Shown in pieces: positions 43,984-55,231 of a stretch of DNA of 64,000 bases; position 1 is the stretch's first letter, and each line of letters starts with the position of its first letter. The notes under the pieces are model-generated. The model made no database searches, had not been told where the DNA came from, and saw only the letters and a list, made by a program, of their open reading frames with translations. Where the stretch lies: the NCBI GenBank assembly GCA_017305635.1, contig JAFKKF010000010.1:1-64000 (forward strand), written 5' to 3'. The DNA is from Hyphomicrobiales bacterium. GTDB taxonomy: Bacteria > Pseudomonadota > Alphaproteobacteria > Rhizobiales > Kaistiaceae. The translations under genes and the position numbers were made by a program.

Positions 43984-44364
43984 CTAAGACGGCCGGTCCG
44001 ACTGGCCGCAGGCGAGGTCGAAGGACATGAGCGCCGGCGATTGTCGCGTCGGGCCGTGCAGGGTGACGACCGTGTGGCCGGTCTTGCGGTCGAGCGAGCC
44101 GTCGACGGTCGGCGAGGCGAACGAGACCTCCCCAACCGTGACATAGGCGATGGGGATCGCGCCCATGCCGAAGCCATAGACCGCATGACGGCCGAGATCG
44201 ACGATGGCATTGGTGATGATCGGGTCGCTCTTCCCCGCGTCGGCGGCGACCAGCGTGCCCCTGCAGGACAGGAAGATGCGGTCGGGCGGCTCGACCGGCG
44301 CCTCGCCGGAGGAGGCGATGGTCAGGCAGGCTCCGGCACAGGCGCGGATGAGACTCGCGACCAT
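43984..44364 (-). CDS. Unknown exported or envelope protein
   Basis: A 126-residue protein of unrecognised family. The N-terminus MVASLIRACAGACLTIASSG could be a weak signal peptide. Then comes a beta-rich body (RIFLSCRGTLVAAD, PIAYVTVGEVSFASPTV, RKTGHTVVTLHGPTRQ) and a C-terminal FDLACGQS with a cysteine that may pair with the one in LSCRG. Codon use and third-position G+C match its neighbours, supporting a real gene. It is convergent with the DsbA-like gene and precedes mfd's end by 50 bases. Confidence 0.75.
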   Translation of the reverse strand: MVASLIRACAGACLTIASSGEAPVEPPDRIFLSCRGTLVAADAGKSDPIITNAIVDLGRHAVYGFGMGAIPIAYVTVGEVSFASPTVDGSLDRKTGHTVVTLHGPTRQSPALMSFDLACGQSDRPS

Positions 44365-44413
44365 GGCCGGAGCCTAGCACGCATTCCGGAGAGACCAGGC
44401 GGCTCGTGAGAAG

Positions 44414-47400
44414 TCAGGCGGCCGCCTTCTGCCCATCTTCCGCCAGGCGCGCCAGCACGATCAGGATCGTCGCCGCGCCCTTGAGGCGCTTTTCCGCCTT
44501 CTCCCAGTCGCGGATGACGACGATCTTCTGGTCGGGCCGGACCTTGGCGAGCGACCCCTCGCTCTGGATCCAGCGCATGAGGCCGGCCGGGTTGGCAAAG
44601 GTATTGTTGCGGAAGGCGATGACCACGCCCTTCGGGCCGGCATCGACCTTCTCGACATTCGCCCGGCGACAGAGCGCCTTGATGGTGACGATCTCCAGCA
44701 AGCTCTGCACCTCCGCCGGCAGCGGACCGAAGCGGTCGATGAGCTCGGCGGCGAAAGCCTCGATCTCGGCCTGCTCGACGAGATCGGCGAGGCGCCGGTA
44801 GAGGCCCATGCGGAGCTGCAGGTCGGGCACGTAGGCCTCCGGGATCATCACCGGCATGCCGAGGGTGATCTGTGGCGACCAGGCATTGTCGTCGGCCGCC
44901 GGCGAGCCGCCCGCCTTCAGCGTCGAGACCGCTTCCTCCAGCATCTGCTGGTAGAGCTCGTAGCCGACTTCCTTGATGTGGCCGGACTGCTCCTCGCCGA
45001 GGAGATTGCCGGCGCCGCGAATGTCCATGTCGTGGCTGGCGAGCTGGAAGCCGGCGCCGAGCGTATCGAGCGACTGCAGCACCTTCAGGCGACGGTCGGC
45101 CATGGGGGTCAGCGTCTTCTCCGCGGGCACGGTCAACAGGGCATAGGCACGGGCCTTGGAACGGCCTACACGGCCACGCAGCTGGTAGAGCTGGGCGAGG
45201 CCGAAGATGTCGGAGCGGTGGACGATCAGCGTGTTCGCCGTCGGGATGTCGAGGCCGGATTCCACGATCGTCGTGGAGAGAAGCACGTCGTATTTGCCGT
45301 CATAGAAGGCGGTCATGATGTCTTCCAGCTCCGTCGCCGGCATCTGGCCGTGGGCGACGGCGACCTTCACCTCGGGCACCGCCTCCTTCAGGAACTGATG
45401 GCGCTCGGCGAGATCGCTGATGCGCGGGCAGACATAGAAGCTCTGACCGCCGCGATAGCGTTCACGGAGCAGCGCCTCGCGCACGACCAGCGGGTCGAAG
45501 GGCGAGATGAAGGTCCGCACCGCCAGCCGGTCGATCGGCGGCGTGGTGATCAGCGAGAGCTCGCGCACACCGGTCAGCGCCAGTTGCAGCGTGCGCGGGA
45601 TCGGCGTCGCCGACAGCGTCAGCACATGGACCTCGGCCTTCAGGTCCTTCAGCCGCTCCTTGTGCTTGACGCCGAAATGCTGCTCCTCGTCGACGATGAG
45701 GAGGCCGAGGTCGGCGAACTTGACGCTCTTGGCGAGGAGCGCATGGGTGCCGATGACGATGTCGACGGTGCCGTCGGCCATGCCGGCCTTCACCGCCGCC
45801 AGCTCCTTGGCGCCGACCAGGCGCGAGGCCTGCCCCACGCGCACCGGCAAGCCGGCAAACCTTTCGCTGAAGCTCTTGAAATGCTGGCGGGCGAGCAGCG
45901 TCGTCGGCACGATCACCGCCACCTGCTTGCCGCCGAGCGCGGCGACGAAGGCGGCGCGGAGCGCCACCTCGGTCTTGCCGAAGCCGACGTCGCCGCAGAC
46001 GAGGCGGTCCATCGGCCGGCCGGAGACGAGGTCTTCCAGCGTCGCGTCGATCGCCGCCTGCTGGTCCTCGGTCTCCTCATAGGGGAAGCGCGCGGCGAAC
46101 TCGTCATAGAGCCCTTCCGGCTGCGGCATCACCGGCGCCTGCTTCATGGCGCGCTCGGCGGCGATGCGGATGAGCGCCGCCGCCATGTCGCGGATGCGCT
46201 TCTTCAGCCGGGCCTTGCGCGACTGCCAGGCGACGCCGCCGAGCTTGTCGAGCTGGACCTCGGTATCCTCCGAGCCGTAGCGCGACAGGAGCTCGATGTT
46301 CTCGACCGGCAGGTAGACGCGGTCGCCACCGGCATAAAGGATCTCGAGGCAGTCGTGCGGCGCGCCGGCCGCGGTGATCGTCTTCAACCCGTTGAAGCGG
46401 CCGATGCCGTGATCGACATGCACGACAAGATCGCCCTCGGCGAGGCTGGTCACGTCGCTGAGGAAATCGGCCGCGCGGCGCTTCTTGCCCTGCGGGCGCA
46501 CCAGCCGGTCGCCGAGGATGTCCTGCTCGGCGACGATGGCGAATTTCGCCGTCTCGAAACCCGCCTCGACGCCGAGGATGCCGAGCCCGACGGCGCCGGC
46601 TTCCAGGCCTTCCACCGCCCGCCAATCGGCCACCGGCTTGAGGTTCGCCATGCCATGGTCGAGGAGCACCTGCCCCATGCGGTCGCGCGAGCCCTCGCTC
46701 CAGCAGACCACGACGACGCGCCGGCCTGCCTGCCGCTCGTCGCGCAGGTGGCCGATCACCGCATCGAAGACGTTGACGTCACCGGCATTCCGCTCGGCCG
46801 AGAAATTGCGGCCGCGGCGGGCCCCCATATCGACGACATTGCCGGCCTCCGGCAGCGCGAAGGGCGAGACGCGGACGAGCGCAGTGGCGGCGAGCCGGCC
46901 CTGCCACTCGTCGCCGAGCAGGTAGAGTCCCTCCGGCGGCACCGGCTTGTAGGGAACGCCCCCCTGCCCGCCATCGAGCACCTGGCGGCGCGCATCGTAG
47001 TGATCCTTGATCAGCACGATGCGCTCGGCGGCGGCCTCCTCGGCGAGATGGTCGAGGACCACCGGCGTCTCGGCGCCGACATGGTCGAAGATGGTCTCCA
47101 GGCCCTCGCTGAAGAGCGGCAGCCAGTGCTCCATGCCGACGTAGCGGCGGCCGTCGCTGACCGAGTGGTAGAGGAGATCGTCGCGGTCGGCGGCACCAAA
47201 GAGGGCGACGTAGCCGGTGCGGAAGCGGGCGATCGATTCCGGCGTCAGCTGCATTTCGTTAGCCGGCACAAGATCAATGCGCTTCCGCGTCTCGATGGTG
47301 CGCTGGGTCTCGGGGTCGAAGGCGCGGATCGATTCCAGCGTGTCGCCGAAGAAATCGAGGCGGACGGGCTCGGCAGCGCCGGCGGTGAAGAGGTCGAGGA

Positions 47401-47908
47401 TGCCGCCGCGCACCGCATATTCGCCGGCTTCGCGCACGGTGGTCGTGCGCATGAACCCGTTATCCTCCAGCCAGTGGATCAGCTGGTCCATGGGGATGCG
47501 GTTGCCGGGCGCCGCCGAGAGCGAGCCGCGGGCGACAAAGGCCCGGGACGGCGTGCGCTGGAGCGCGGCATTGACCGTGGTCAGTATGAGCTGCGGGTGC
47601 TTCCCCGGCGCCTTCAGCGCCGACAGCGTCGCCATGCGTCGTGCGACGACGGCAGGATGGGGCGAGACGCGATCATAGGGAAGGCAATCCCAGGCCGGGA
47701 ATTCGAGCACTTCGACCTGGGGCGCGAAGAAGGCCGCGGCGCGCTGTACCTCGGCCAGCCGCTGGCCGTCGCGGGCGACGTAGAGCAGCCGCCCTCCCCG
47801 CTCGGTGACGAGGTCCGTGAGCACCTTCCCCACCATCCCGTCGGGAAGCGAGGCGAGGGTGACGGGTTCGGCGCGGCCGAAGACGCGGTCGGCGAGATTG
47901 GCGCTCAT
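44414..47908 (-). CDS. mfd: Transcription-repair coupling factor Mfd
   Basis: A 1164-residue Mfd protein of normal length. It removes RNA polymerase stalled at lesions and recruits UvrA. Domains in order: UvrB-homology region (about 1-350), RNA-polymerase interaction domain (VHVDHGIGRFNGLKTI, about 490-560), RecG-like translocase with Walker A GDVGFGKTEVALRAAF, DEEQHFGVKHKERL, TATPIPRTLQLALTG and QLRGRVGRSK, then the C-terminal D7 domain. It overlaps sdhE by ATGA, so both are translated from one message. Confidence 0.97.
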   Translation of the reverse strand: MSANLADRVFGRAEPVTLASLPDGMVGKVLTDLVTERGGRLLYVARDGQRLAEVQRAAAFFAPQVEVLEFPAWDCLPYDRVSPHPAVVARRMATLSALKAPGKHPQLILTTVNAALQRTPSRAFVARGSLSAAPGNRIPMDQLIHWLEDNGFMRTTTVREAGEYAVRGGILDLFTAGAAEPVRLDFFGDTLESIRAFDPETQRTIETRKRIDLVPANEMQLTPESIARFRTGYVALFGAADRDDLLYHSVSDGRRYVGMEHWLPLFSEGLETIFDHVGAETPVVLDHLAEEAAAERIVLIKDHYDARRQVLDGGQGGVPYKPVPPEGLYLLGDEWQGRLAATALVRVSPFALPEAGNVVDMGARRGRNFSAERNAGDVNVFDAVIGHLRDERQAGRRVVVVCWSEGSRDRMGQVLLDHGMANLKPVADWRAVEGLEAGAVGLGILGVEAGFETAKFAIVAEQDILGDRLVRPQGKKRRAADFLSDVTSLAEGDLVVHVDHGIGRFNGLKTITAAGAPHDCLEILYAGGDRVYLPVENIELLSRYGSEDTEVQLDKLGGVAWQSRKARLKKRIRDMAAALIRIAAERAMKQAPVMPQPEGLYDEFAARFPYEETEDQQAAIDATLEDLVSGRPMDRLVCGDVGFGKTEVALRAAFVAALGGKQVAVIVPTTLLARQHFKSFSERFAGLPVRVGQASRLVGAKELAAVKAGMADGTVDIVIGTHALLAKSVKFADLGLLIVDEEQHFGVKHKERLKDLKAEVHVLTLSATPIPRTLQLALTGVRELSLITTPPIDRLAVRTFISPFDPLVVREALLRERYRGGQSFYVCPRISDLAERHQFLKEAVPEVKVAVAHGQMPATELEDIMTAFYDGKYDVLLSTTIVESGLDIPTANTLIVHRSDIFGLAQLYQLRGRVGRSKARAYALLTVPAEKTLTPMADRRLKVLQSLDTLGAGFQLASHDMDIRGAGNLLGEEQSGHIKEVGYELYQQMLEEAVSTLKAGGSPAADDNAWSPQITLGMPVMIPEAYVPDLQLRMGLYRRLADLVEQAEIEAFAAELIDRFGPLPAEVQSLLEIVTIKALCRRANVEKVDAGPKGVVIAFRNNTFANPAGLMRWIQSEGSLAKVRPDQKIVVIRDWEKAEKRLKGAATILIVLARLAEDGQKAAA

Positions 47909-48204
47909 GCGGAAGTCCCGTGATGGAAGGCGATGATCTGGCGAAGGAGCGGCGTGTCATCCTCCGGCGGCGGCTCCGCCTGGTGCGAGATCCAGGCGAG
48001 GATGTCCTGGTCGGGCACGTCGAGCAGCGCCTCGAAGCCCGTGAGGCCGTCCTCGTCGAGGCCTTCGAGATGCGCGTCGGCGAAACGGCCAAGAAGGATG
48101 TCCACCTCCTGCATGCCGCGATGCCAGGCGCGAAACTTCAACCGCCGCCGGCGGAGCGTCTGTTCGTCGGGCACGGGGTCTTCAGGTACGGTCACGGCGC
48201 TCAT
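47905..48204 (-). CDS. sdhE: Succinate dehydrogenase assembly factor SdhE
   Basis: A 99-residue SdhE/Sdh5-family protein that helps attach FAD to succinate dehydrogenase. The signature RGMQEVDILLGRFAD carries the RGxxE motif; LDVPDQDILAWI is the second conserved block. The start ATG at 48202-48204 was chosen over upstream frame continuation from family length. It is the first gene of an sdhE-mfd pair, a layout common in alphaproteobacteria. Confidence 0.93.
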   Translation of the reverse strand: MSAVTVPEDPVPDEQTLRRRRLKFRAWHRGMQEVDILLGRFADAHLEGLDEDGLTGFEALLDVPDQDILAWISHQAEPPPEDDTPLLRQIIAFHHGTSA

Positions 48205-48314
48205 CGTTTTCGCGGGCTCGCCAATAGAAGATCGGCGCCGGGCCGGATTCGGCACGTCGCTGCGGAGTGGATATAGCGCTGGGGCGGCAGCGGAACAACG
48301 GCCGACGGCGACGC
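48205..48314. other. Upstream region of sdhE
   Basis: About 110 bases before sdhE on the minus strand, bordered by repeat copy C. It should hold the sdhE-mfd promoter; I see no clear sigma-70 match or open frame. With the repeat and terminator it makes up the 335-base gap 48205-48539. Confidence 0.4.
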
Positions 48315-48450
48315 GCGCCCTCCACCGCCTTCGGCGGTCCCCCTCCTCCGCTTCGCAGGGAGGAACCTCCGTCATCAGGGTCGCGACCTGGCTCCTCCCC
48401 CGTTCACGGGGAGGAGGACCAGCGAAGCTGGTGGAGGGGGCGCATGAAGC
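48315..48450. repeat. Dispersed palindromic repeat, copy C: two units in inverted orientation
   Basis: The left unit (48315-48365) reads GCGCCCTCCACCGCC, a TTCGGCGG hairpin, then a C-rich arm, CTTCGC and GGGAGGAA. The right unit, read on the minus strand from 48450, begins CTTCATGCGCCCCCTCCAC like copy A. The two face each other around 48366-48390, giving a BIME-like element of about 136 bases. Confidence 0.75.
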
Positions 48451-48484
48451 GCGCCGGTCGTGGACCGACCCCGTCAGCCTAAAA

Positions 48485-48514
48485 GGACAAAAGGCCGGGA
48501 GTCGCCTCCCGGCC
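48485..48514 (-). terminator. Intrinsic terminator of clpS-clpA
   Basis: Minus-strand perfect 9-bp stem GGCCGGGAG / CTCCCGGCC with a GCGA loop, followed by TTTTGTCCTTTT, 25 bases after the clpA stop. Confidence 0.88.
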
Positions 48515-48539
48515 CTTCGCCTATTCCGTCCGCGCGACC

Positions 48540-50990
<2,451 letters not shown>

Positions 50991-50997
50991 GTCGACC

Positions 50998-51339
50998 TCA
51001 CTTCTTTTCCATCACGCATTGCAGCGGATGCTGATGCTTGCGGGCGAAGTCCATGACCTGCGTCACCTTCGTCTCCGCTACCTCGTATGTGTAGATGCCG
51101 CACTCCCCCACGCCATGCTGGTGCACGTGCAGCATCACCCTGGTCGCGTCTTCCCTGCCCTTCTGGAAGAACCGTTCGAGGACGAGCACGACGAACTCCA
51201 TGGGCGTGTAATCATCGTTCAGGATGAGGACACGATAGAGGTTCGGTCGCTTGGTCTTCGGCCGGGTCTTGGTGACGATGCTGGTGCCGTCACCGTCGTC
51301 CGGCCGTCGATTCGGGTTGCTCATCTCGCGGCTCGACAT
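50998..51339 (-). CDS. clpS: ClpA adaptor protein ClpS
   Basis: A 113-residue adaptor that delivers N-degron proteins to ClpA. After a disordered N-terminal arm of about 30 residues comes [16 protein letters not shown] (the Asn-Asp pair and Met gatekeeper of the binding pocket), then [23 protein letters not shown] with the pocket His. The ATG at 51339 gives the longest form; an ATG five codons later (51324) is an alternative. It forms an operon with clpA. Confidence 0.95.
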   Translation of the reverse strand: MSSREMSNPNRRPDDGDGTSIVTKTRPKTKRPNLYRVLILNDDYTPMEFVVLVLERFFQKGREDATRVMLHVHQHGVGECGIYTYEVAETKVTQVMDFARKHQHPLQCVMEKK

Positions 51340-51481
51340 TCAACGAACAAGGGAATCCTGCCGAGAAACGGACTGGCGCGCAATCCGGTTCTCCATCAAT
51401 TTTCGTGTGAGTGCTGCTGGCTGGTGCGGGGGTGCACGGGCATATCTAGGAAGCCGCCGCGGCGATTCAAAGCGGGCGAAA

Positions 51482-51511
51482 AGAAAAAGGCCCGGCGCTG
51501 GGCCGGGCCTT
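51482..51511 (-). terminator. Intrinsic terminator of the first phasin gene
   Basis: Minus-strand 10-bp stem AAGGCCCGGC / GCCGGGCCTT with a five-base loop, then TTTCTTTT. It lies 30 bases after the phasin stop. The rest of 51340-51481 holds the clpS upstream region with no further feature I can see. Confidence 0.9.
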
Positions 51512-51541
51512 CCGAACGGACGATGAAGTCCGGAACTCTTC

Positions 51542-51874
51542 TTACTTGCCGAAGCGGCCGAAAGCGGCCTCGTAGGGCTTGTAGGCGGTCCTGGCCATGT
51601 CGGCGACGATCTCGCCGACCTTGGTCACCTGCCCGACATAGTCCTGGTAGGCCGAGCGGAAATAGGCGGTCTGGATCTCGACGGCCTTGTCGAGGCTCTT
51701 GGCGCCGATGAGCTGCTCGAACGCGGCGCTGCCCGCCTCGAACGACTGCCTGGAATAGTCCGCGGTGTCGGCGGCGATCTGCTGGAAGCCCTTGGAGAAG
51801 GCATCGACGCTCTTCAGGGCGGTCTCGACGCTGTCCTTGCCGACCTTCTGGAAATCCTCGAACCCGGTGCTCAT
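51542..51874 (-). CDS. Phasin family protein (first)
   Basis: A 110-residue helical protein of the phasin family, which coats polyhydroxyalkanoate granules. Core features are EDFQKVGKDSVETALKSVDAFSKGFQQIAADTADYSRQSFEAGSAAFEQLIGAKS, then EIQTAYFRSAYQDYVGQVTKVGEI, the usual Phasin_2 pattern. The frame extends upstream, but the ATG at 51872-51874 follows AGGACA and gives the family N-terminus. Its promoter carries two TGC-N3-GCA sites shared with the second phasin at 62930. Confidence 0.9.
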   Translation of the reverse strand: MSTGFEDFQKVGKDSVETALKSVDAFSKGFQQIAADTADYSRQSFEAGSAAFEQLIGAKSLDKAVEIQTAYFRSAYQDYVGQVTKVGEIVADMARTAYKPYEAAFGRFGK

Positions 51875-51931
51875 TGCTGTCCTGCCTTGGCTTTCATCGG
51901 GCACGCTTCCCGGCGCCCATCGGATAGGCAT

Positions 51932-51983
51932 CATATATGTGCGTCGCACCATTTTCGTCAAGCAAAATTGTGCGTTGCACAAT
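51932..51983 (-). promoter_or_regulatory. Phasin promoter with two TGC-N3-GCA operators (probable PhaR sites)
   Basis: On the minus strand TTGACG (51956-51961) and TATATG (51932-51937), or ATATAT one base in, form a sigma-70-like promoter with a 17-18 base spacer. One TGC-N3-GCA site (51940-51948) lies inside the spacer. A second, in the perfect palindrome ATTGTGCGTTGCACAAT with odd centre (51967-51983), lies just upstream of -35. TGC-N3/4-GCA is the motif reported for PhaR, the PHA-responsive repressor. The site centres are 31 bases apart. Confidence 0.7.
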
Positions 51984-52278
51984 CAAAGGGAAGCGAGCCT
52001 TTCCGCCCCGTCATCGCAGTGCACAAGGAAAGGCCTTTACCCATTCGTAACTTCGCCTTCATACTGTGCTTACCGTGACCGGGATGCGGATTTGGGGACA
52101 ATTTCCGCGTCGGTCCGCGGGCAGTGATGCCGTTCGCGCGAGGCCCGTCATCCGGCAGGTCGGGGTGGCGAGCGTGGGGCGGCAGAAGTAGGATCGAGCT
52201 GCCTCCGGACGATTCGCGTAATGATGGTGGAAGCCGGCGGCCTGCTCTCGCCGGCGGGGTGCGGAGTTGGAAATTCAC
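51984..52278. other. Intergenic stretch upstream of the D,D-carboxypeptidase
   Basis: Together with the phasin promoter this makes a 404-base gap. It contains AT-richer sequence near 52030-52075 and is otherwise G+C-rich. I see no convincing promoter, RNA gene or open frame. Confidence 0.4.
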
Positions 52279-53652
52279 ATGATCAAGCGGCTCCTCGTTC
52301 GTCCGCGGTTTGGGCTCGCCCGCGCGCTTGTCGTGGCGTGCACGGTGGCCGGCGTCCTCGGAGGCGCGACCGCTGCCTCGGCCGCCGGCGGCGCCTCGAT
52401 CGTGGTGGACGCCAAGACCGGCAAGGTGCTCTTCGCCGAGAACCCCGATACCCGCCGCTTCCCCGCCTCGCTCACCAAGATGATGACGCTCTACCTGCTC
52501 TTCGAGCGTCTCGACGCCGGCAAGACCTCGCTCACGGCACGCATTCCGATCTCGTCCCATGCCGCCGCGCAGGCCCCCTCGAAGCTCGGGTTGAAGCCGG
52601 GCACCAGCATTTCCGTCCGCGACGCGATCTACGCGATCGTCACCCGCTCGGCGAACGACATCGCGGTCGCCATCGGCGAATATGTCGGCGGCTCGGAGGA
52701 TGCCTTCGCTGTCAAGATGACCGCCAAGGCGCGCGAGCTCGGCATGTCGAGCACGATCTTCCGCAATGCCTCGGGCCTGCCCGATCCGGGCCAGGTCACC
52801 ACGGCGCGCGACATGGCGACCCTCGGCCGCGCCCTGCAGGATCGCTTCCCCGGCTACTTCAAGTTCTTCTCCGCGACCAGCTTCACCTTCAACGGCCATC
52901 GCATTCCCGGCCATAACCGGCTCCTCGGCAAGGTCGCCGGCGTGAATGGCATCAAGACCGGCTACACGCGCGCCGCCGGCTACAACCTCGTCACCTCCGT
53001 CGACCGCGGCAATCGCAAGCTCGTCGCCGTGGTGCTCGGCGGCAATACCGGCCGCGAGCGCGACCAGAAGATGACCCGCCTGGTGGAAGCCTACCTGCCG
53101 CGCGCCAGCGCCGGTCCGCGCACCGCTCCGCTGATCGCCAAGGCGGCCCCGAGCCTCGCCCGGCAGGAACTCGCCGAGATGGCGGCGGTCCCTGCTCCGC
53201 GCATCAAGCCCGATTTCTCCGAAGCCGAGCCGGATGGCGCGACGCTTTCCGTCGCCTCGGTCGACGTCGCGCCCGACCGGGTTACCGACGAGGGCGACGG
53301 CGGCGACGATGCGGCCATCGAGCCGCCGGCGAAGCCGGCCAAGGTGATGGCCGCCAAGGTCAAGGTCGACCGCAGCGAGCAGACCGCCTCGATCGCGCCG
53401 AAGGCCGTCGATGGCTGGAAGATCCAGATCGCGGCGGCGCCGAGCCAGTCCTCCGCCCAGGATCAATTGAAGAAGGCCCGTGCGGCTGCGCCGAAGATCC
53501 TGGCGAGCGCCGACGACTATCTCGAGCCGGTGAGCAAGGACGGCGCCACGCTCTATCGCGCCCGCTTCTCCGGCTTCAAGAGCAAGGACGCCGCCCGCGC
53601 CGCCTGCTCCTATCTTGCCCGCAAGAACGTCTCCTGCCTCGCCCTCCAGTAA
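52279..53652 (+). CDS. D-alanyl-D-alanine carboxypeptidase with C-terminal SPOR domain
   Basis: A 457-residue penicillin-binding protein (S11 family). After a signal peptide ending near TAASA-AG, the active-site motifs are in order: S64-x-x-K67 (SLTK), S124-A-N and K226-T-G. They trim D-Ala from peptidoglycan stem peptides. A charged linker follows, and residues about 383-457 resemble a SPOR domain (WKIQIAAAPSQSSAQDQLKKA ... YRARFSGFKSKDAARAACSYL), which would target the enzyme to denuded septal glycan. I chose the ATG at 52279 over a TTG four codons earlier. Confidence 0.93.
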   Translation: MIKRLLVRPRFGLARALVVACTVAGVLGGATAASAAGGASIVVDAKTGKVLFAENPDTRRFPASLTKMMTLYLLFERLDAGKTSLTARIPISSHAAAQAPSKLGLKPGTSISVRDAIYAIVTRSANDIAVAIGEYVGGSEDAFAVKMTAKARELGMSSTIFRNASGLPDPGQVTTARDMATLGRALQDRFPGYFKFFSATSFTFNGHRIPGHNRLLGKVAGVNGIKTGYTRAAGYNLVTSVDRGNRKLVAVVLGGNTGRERDQKMTRLVEAYLPRASAGPRTAPLIAKAAPSLARQELAEMAAVPAPRIKPDFSEAEPDGATLSVASVDVAPDRVTDEGDGGDDAAIEPPAKPAKVMAAKVKVDRSEQTASIAPKAVDGWKIQIAAAPSQSSAQDQLKKARAAAPKILASADDYLEPVSKDGATLYRARFSGFKSKDAARAACSYLARKNVSCLALQ

Positions 53653-53736
53653 GGGGCGCGGCCGGACCGGCCTGCCGAACTGATCTTCTCTCAAACGTCG
53701 ACTACCGGGGTCCTTTGTCTGTAACCGCGTCAGGAC

Positions 53737-54444
53737 TTACCGATGCTTCCCGAGAAGTCTGTCCTTAGCTTCGTTGACTTTCGCCGCGAGGCGTTCCGTT
53801 CCCCCAACGTCCGGGTGGACACGCATCATCAGCCGCCGGTGGGCCTCGCGGATTTCCGCGTCGGTGGCGCCGGGCGCAAGGCCAAGGACCTGATAGGCCT
53901 CCTGGTCAGTCATGGGGCCCGCATCCGCCGCTCCGCGCGGCCCCGCGTCGCCATCAGCCTCACCGTCTTCACGCCATCCGGGGAGCCGGCGGTCGAGATA
54001 GGCTTCGAATAGGTCGCGGCTTTCGCGATCCGAGGCAAGCTCGCCGTAGAGCGCCCTCAGGGCTTCCTCGTCGAGGTCGTCGAGCTTCTTCCCGGCATAT
54101 GTCCCCTGCCGCACGGTGCCGTTCATGGCGCCGGTGTCATGGTCGAGGCTCATTTCCAGCCAGCGCGACGTGACGCCGGAGCGTTGTCCGGCCGAGCGGT
54201 ACGAGCCGCCGAGGTCGATCGGGCCGATGCGGCCGATCGAGATCGCCGATATTCCCGCCGCGATCGCCGGCACGGCCAGCCCCCAGCGCTCGGCGAGGAG
54301 CAGGATCGCGCCGACGATGATCAGGAATATGCCGACGAAGTAGCGGATGAAGCGGATGAGCGCGCGCGGGTCCGTCGTCACGAAGGCACGCCCGAGGACG
54401 ACGAGCGCGACGAGGACGAAGGCGCCGGCGAGAACGTAGGGCAT
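53737..54444 (-). CDS. Membrane-anchored J-domain protein (DnaJ-like)
   Basis: A 235-residue protein with a hydrophobic N-terminal third (MPYVLAGAFVLVALVVLGR and FVGIFLIIVGAILLLAERWG) and a C-terminal J domain, DQEAYQVLGLAPGATDAEIREAHRRLMMRVHPDVGG, containing the HPD tripeptide needed to stimulate DnaK. The topology, anchor first and J domain last, resembles Tim14/DjlA-like co-chaperones. Its ATG overlaps the stop of the VWA gene by one base, so the two are coupled. Confidence 0.9.
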   Translation of the reverse strand: MPYVLAGAFVLVALVVLGRAFVTTDPRALIRFIRYFVGIFLIIVGAILLLAERWGLAVPAIAAGISAISIGRIGPIDLGGSYRSAGQRSGVTSRWLEMSLDHDTGAMNGTVRQGTYAGKKLDDLDEEALRALYGELASDRESRDLFEAYLDRRLPGWREDGEADGDAGPRGAADAGPMTDQEAYQVLGLAPGATDAEIREAHRRLMMRVHPDVGGTERLAAKVNEAKDRLLGKHR

Positions 54445-55166
54445 CAGCGCATCTGCTCGATGAGGAGCCGCCTGCCCTCGCCGCCGCCGCTCGCCAGCGC
54501 CTTCATGCCGCCGGCGGCATAGACCGCGGCGGCGCGGAGCAGTTCGGCGAGCTGTCCTGCCGCCTTGACGTCGAAGCGCGCATAGGCACCGCCGGTCAGC
54601 CGCGCGATCTCGCGGAAGCCGCGTTCGACCGCCGCATCGGCCCCTTCCTGGAACATGAAGGCCTTGAGGCCAAGGAGACCCAATTCGCCGGCGATCGCGG
54701 CGAGCCGGTCGATCGGCTCCTCGATGGCGTCGCCGACGAAGACCATGGCGCCGACCTTCTGCTTGCCGGTCTCCTTTCGCGCATGGCCGAGGACCTTGGC
54801 GATCTGGGTATGGCCGCCGCGGCAGTCGATGCCGGTCATGAGGTCACGGAGCGAGGCGGCATCGCTCACCCAGCGGCTCGCCCGGCATTCGTTGAAGCCG
54901 CGATAGTAGAGGAGCTGGATGTCGAGGCTGCCGACCTTGCGCGCCTCGTCGAACATCTCCGCCTGCAGGCGGCAGGCCGTGTCCCAGGTCGGCTGGCGGC
55001 TCATGGTGGCGTCGAGGGCGAAGATCAGCCGTCCGCGCCCACCGGCAGCCGGCGCCATGGTGCGGGCCGCCTTGAGGAAGGCGTCTATCTCGCTCCGCGA
55101 CGACGATTGCGCCGGCGCTGCCGGGCGGTCGCGGGGTGCGGGCGTATGCTTGTCTTCGGCGGCCAT
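54444..55166 (-). CDS. VWA-domain-containing protein
   Basis: A 240-residue soluble protein: a ~30-residue polar N-terminus, then a von Willebrand factor A-like fold with RLIFALDATMSRQPTW as the MIDAS DxTxS-type loop, DIQLLYYRGFNEC, CRGGHTQIAKVLGHA with the MIDAS Thr, and AMVFVGDAIEEP with the metal Asp. VWA proteins often act in metal-dependent protein assembly. It is tightly coupled to the J-protein gene, hinting at a shared chaperone-type task; the client is unknown. Confidence 0.85.
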   Translation of the reverse strand: MAAEDKHTPAPRDRPAAPAQSSSRSEIDAFLKAARTMAPAAGGRGRLIFALDATMSRQPTWDTACRLQAEMFDEARKVGSLDIQLLYYRGFNECRASRWVSDAASLRDLMTGIDCRGGHTQIAKVLGHARKETGKQKVGAMVFVGDAIEEPIDRLAAIAGELGLLGLKAFMFQEGADAAVERGFREIARLTGGAYARFDVKAAGQLAELLRAAAVYAAGGMKALASGGGEGRRLLIEQMR

Positions 55167-55231
55167 GCCGTGCCTCCGGGGTCATGCGACAGCCTGAATG
55201 TGGCCATCGGATGGGTCGGAGGCAACCGGCT

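Noticed and set aside
44978-47923. A 981-codon plus-strand open frame opposite mfd
   Set aside because: Shadow of the mfd codon pattern; mfd is full length with every domain.
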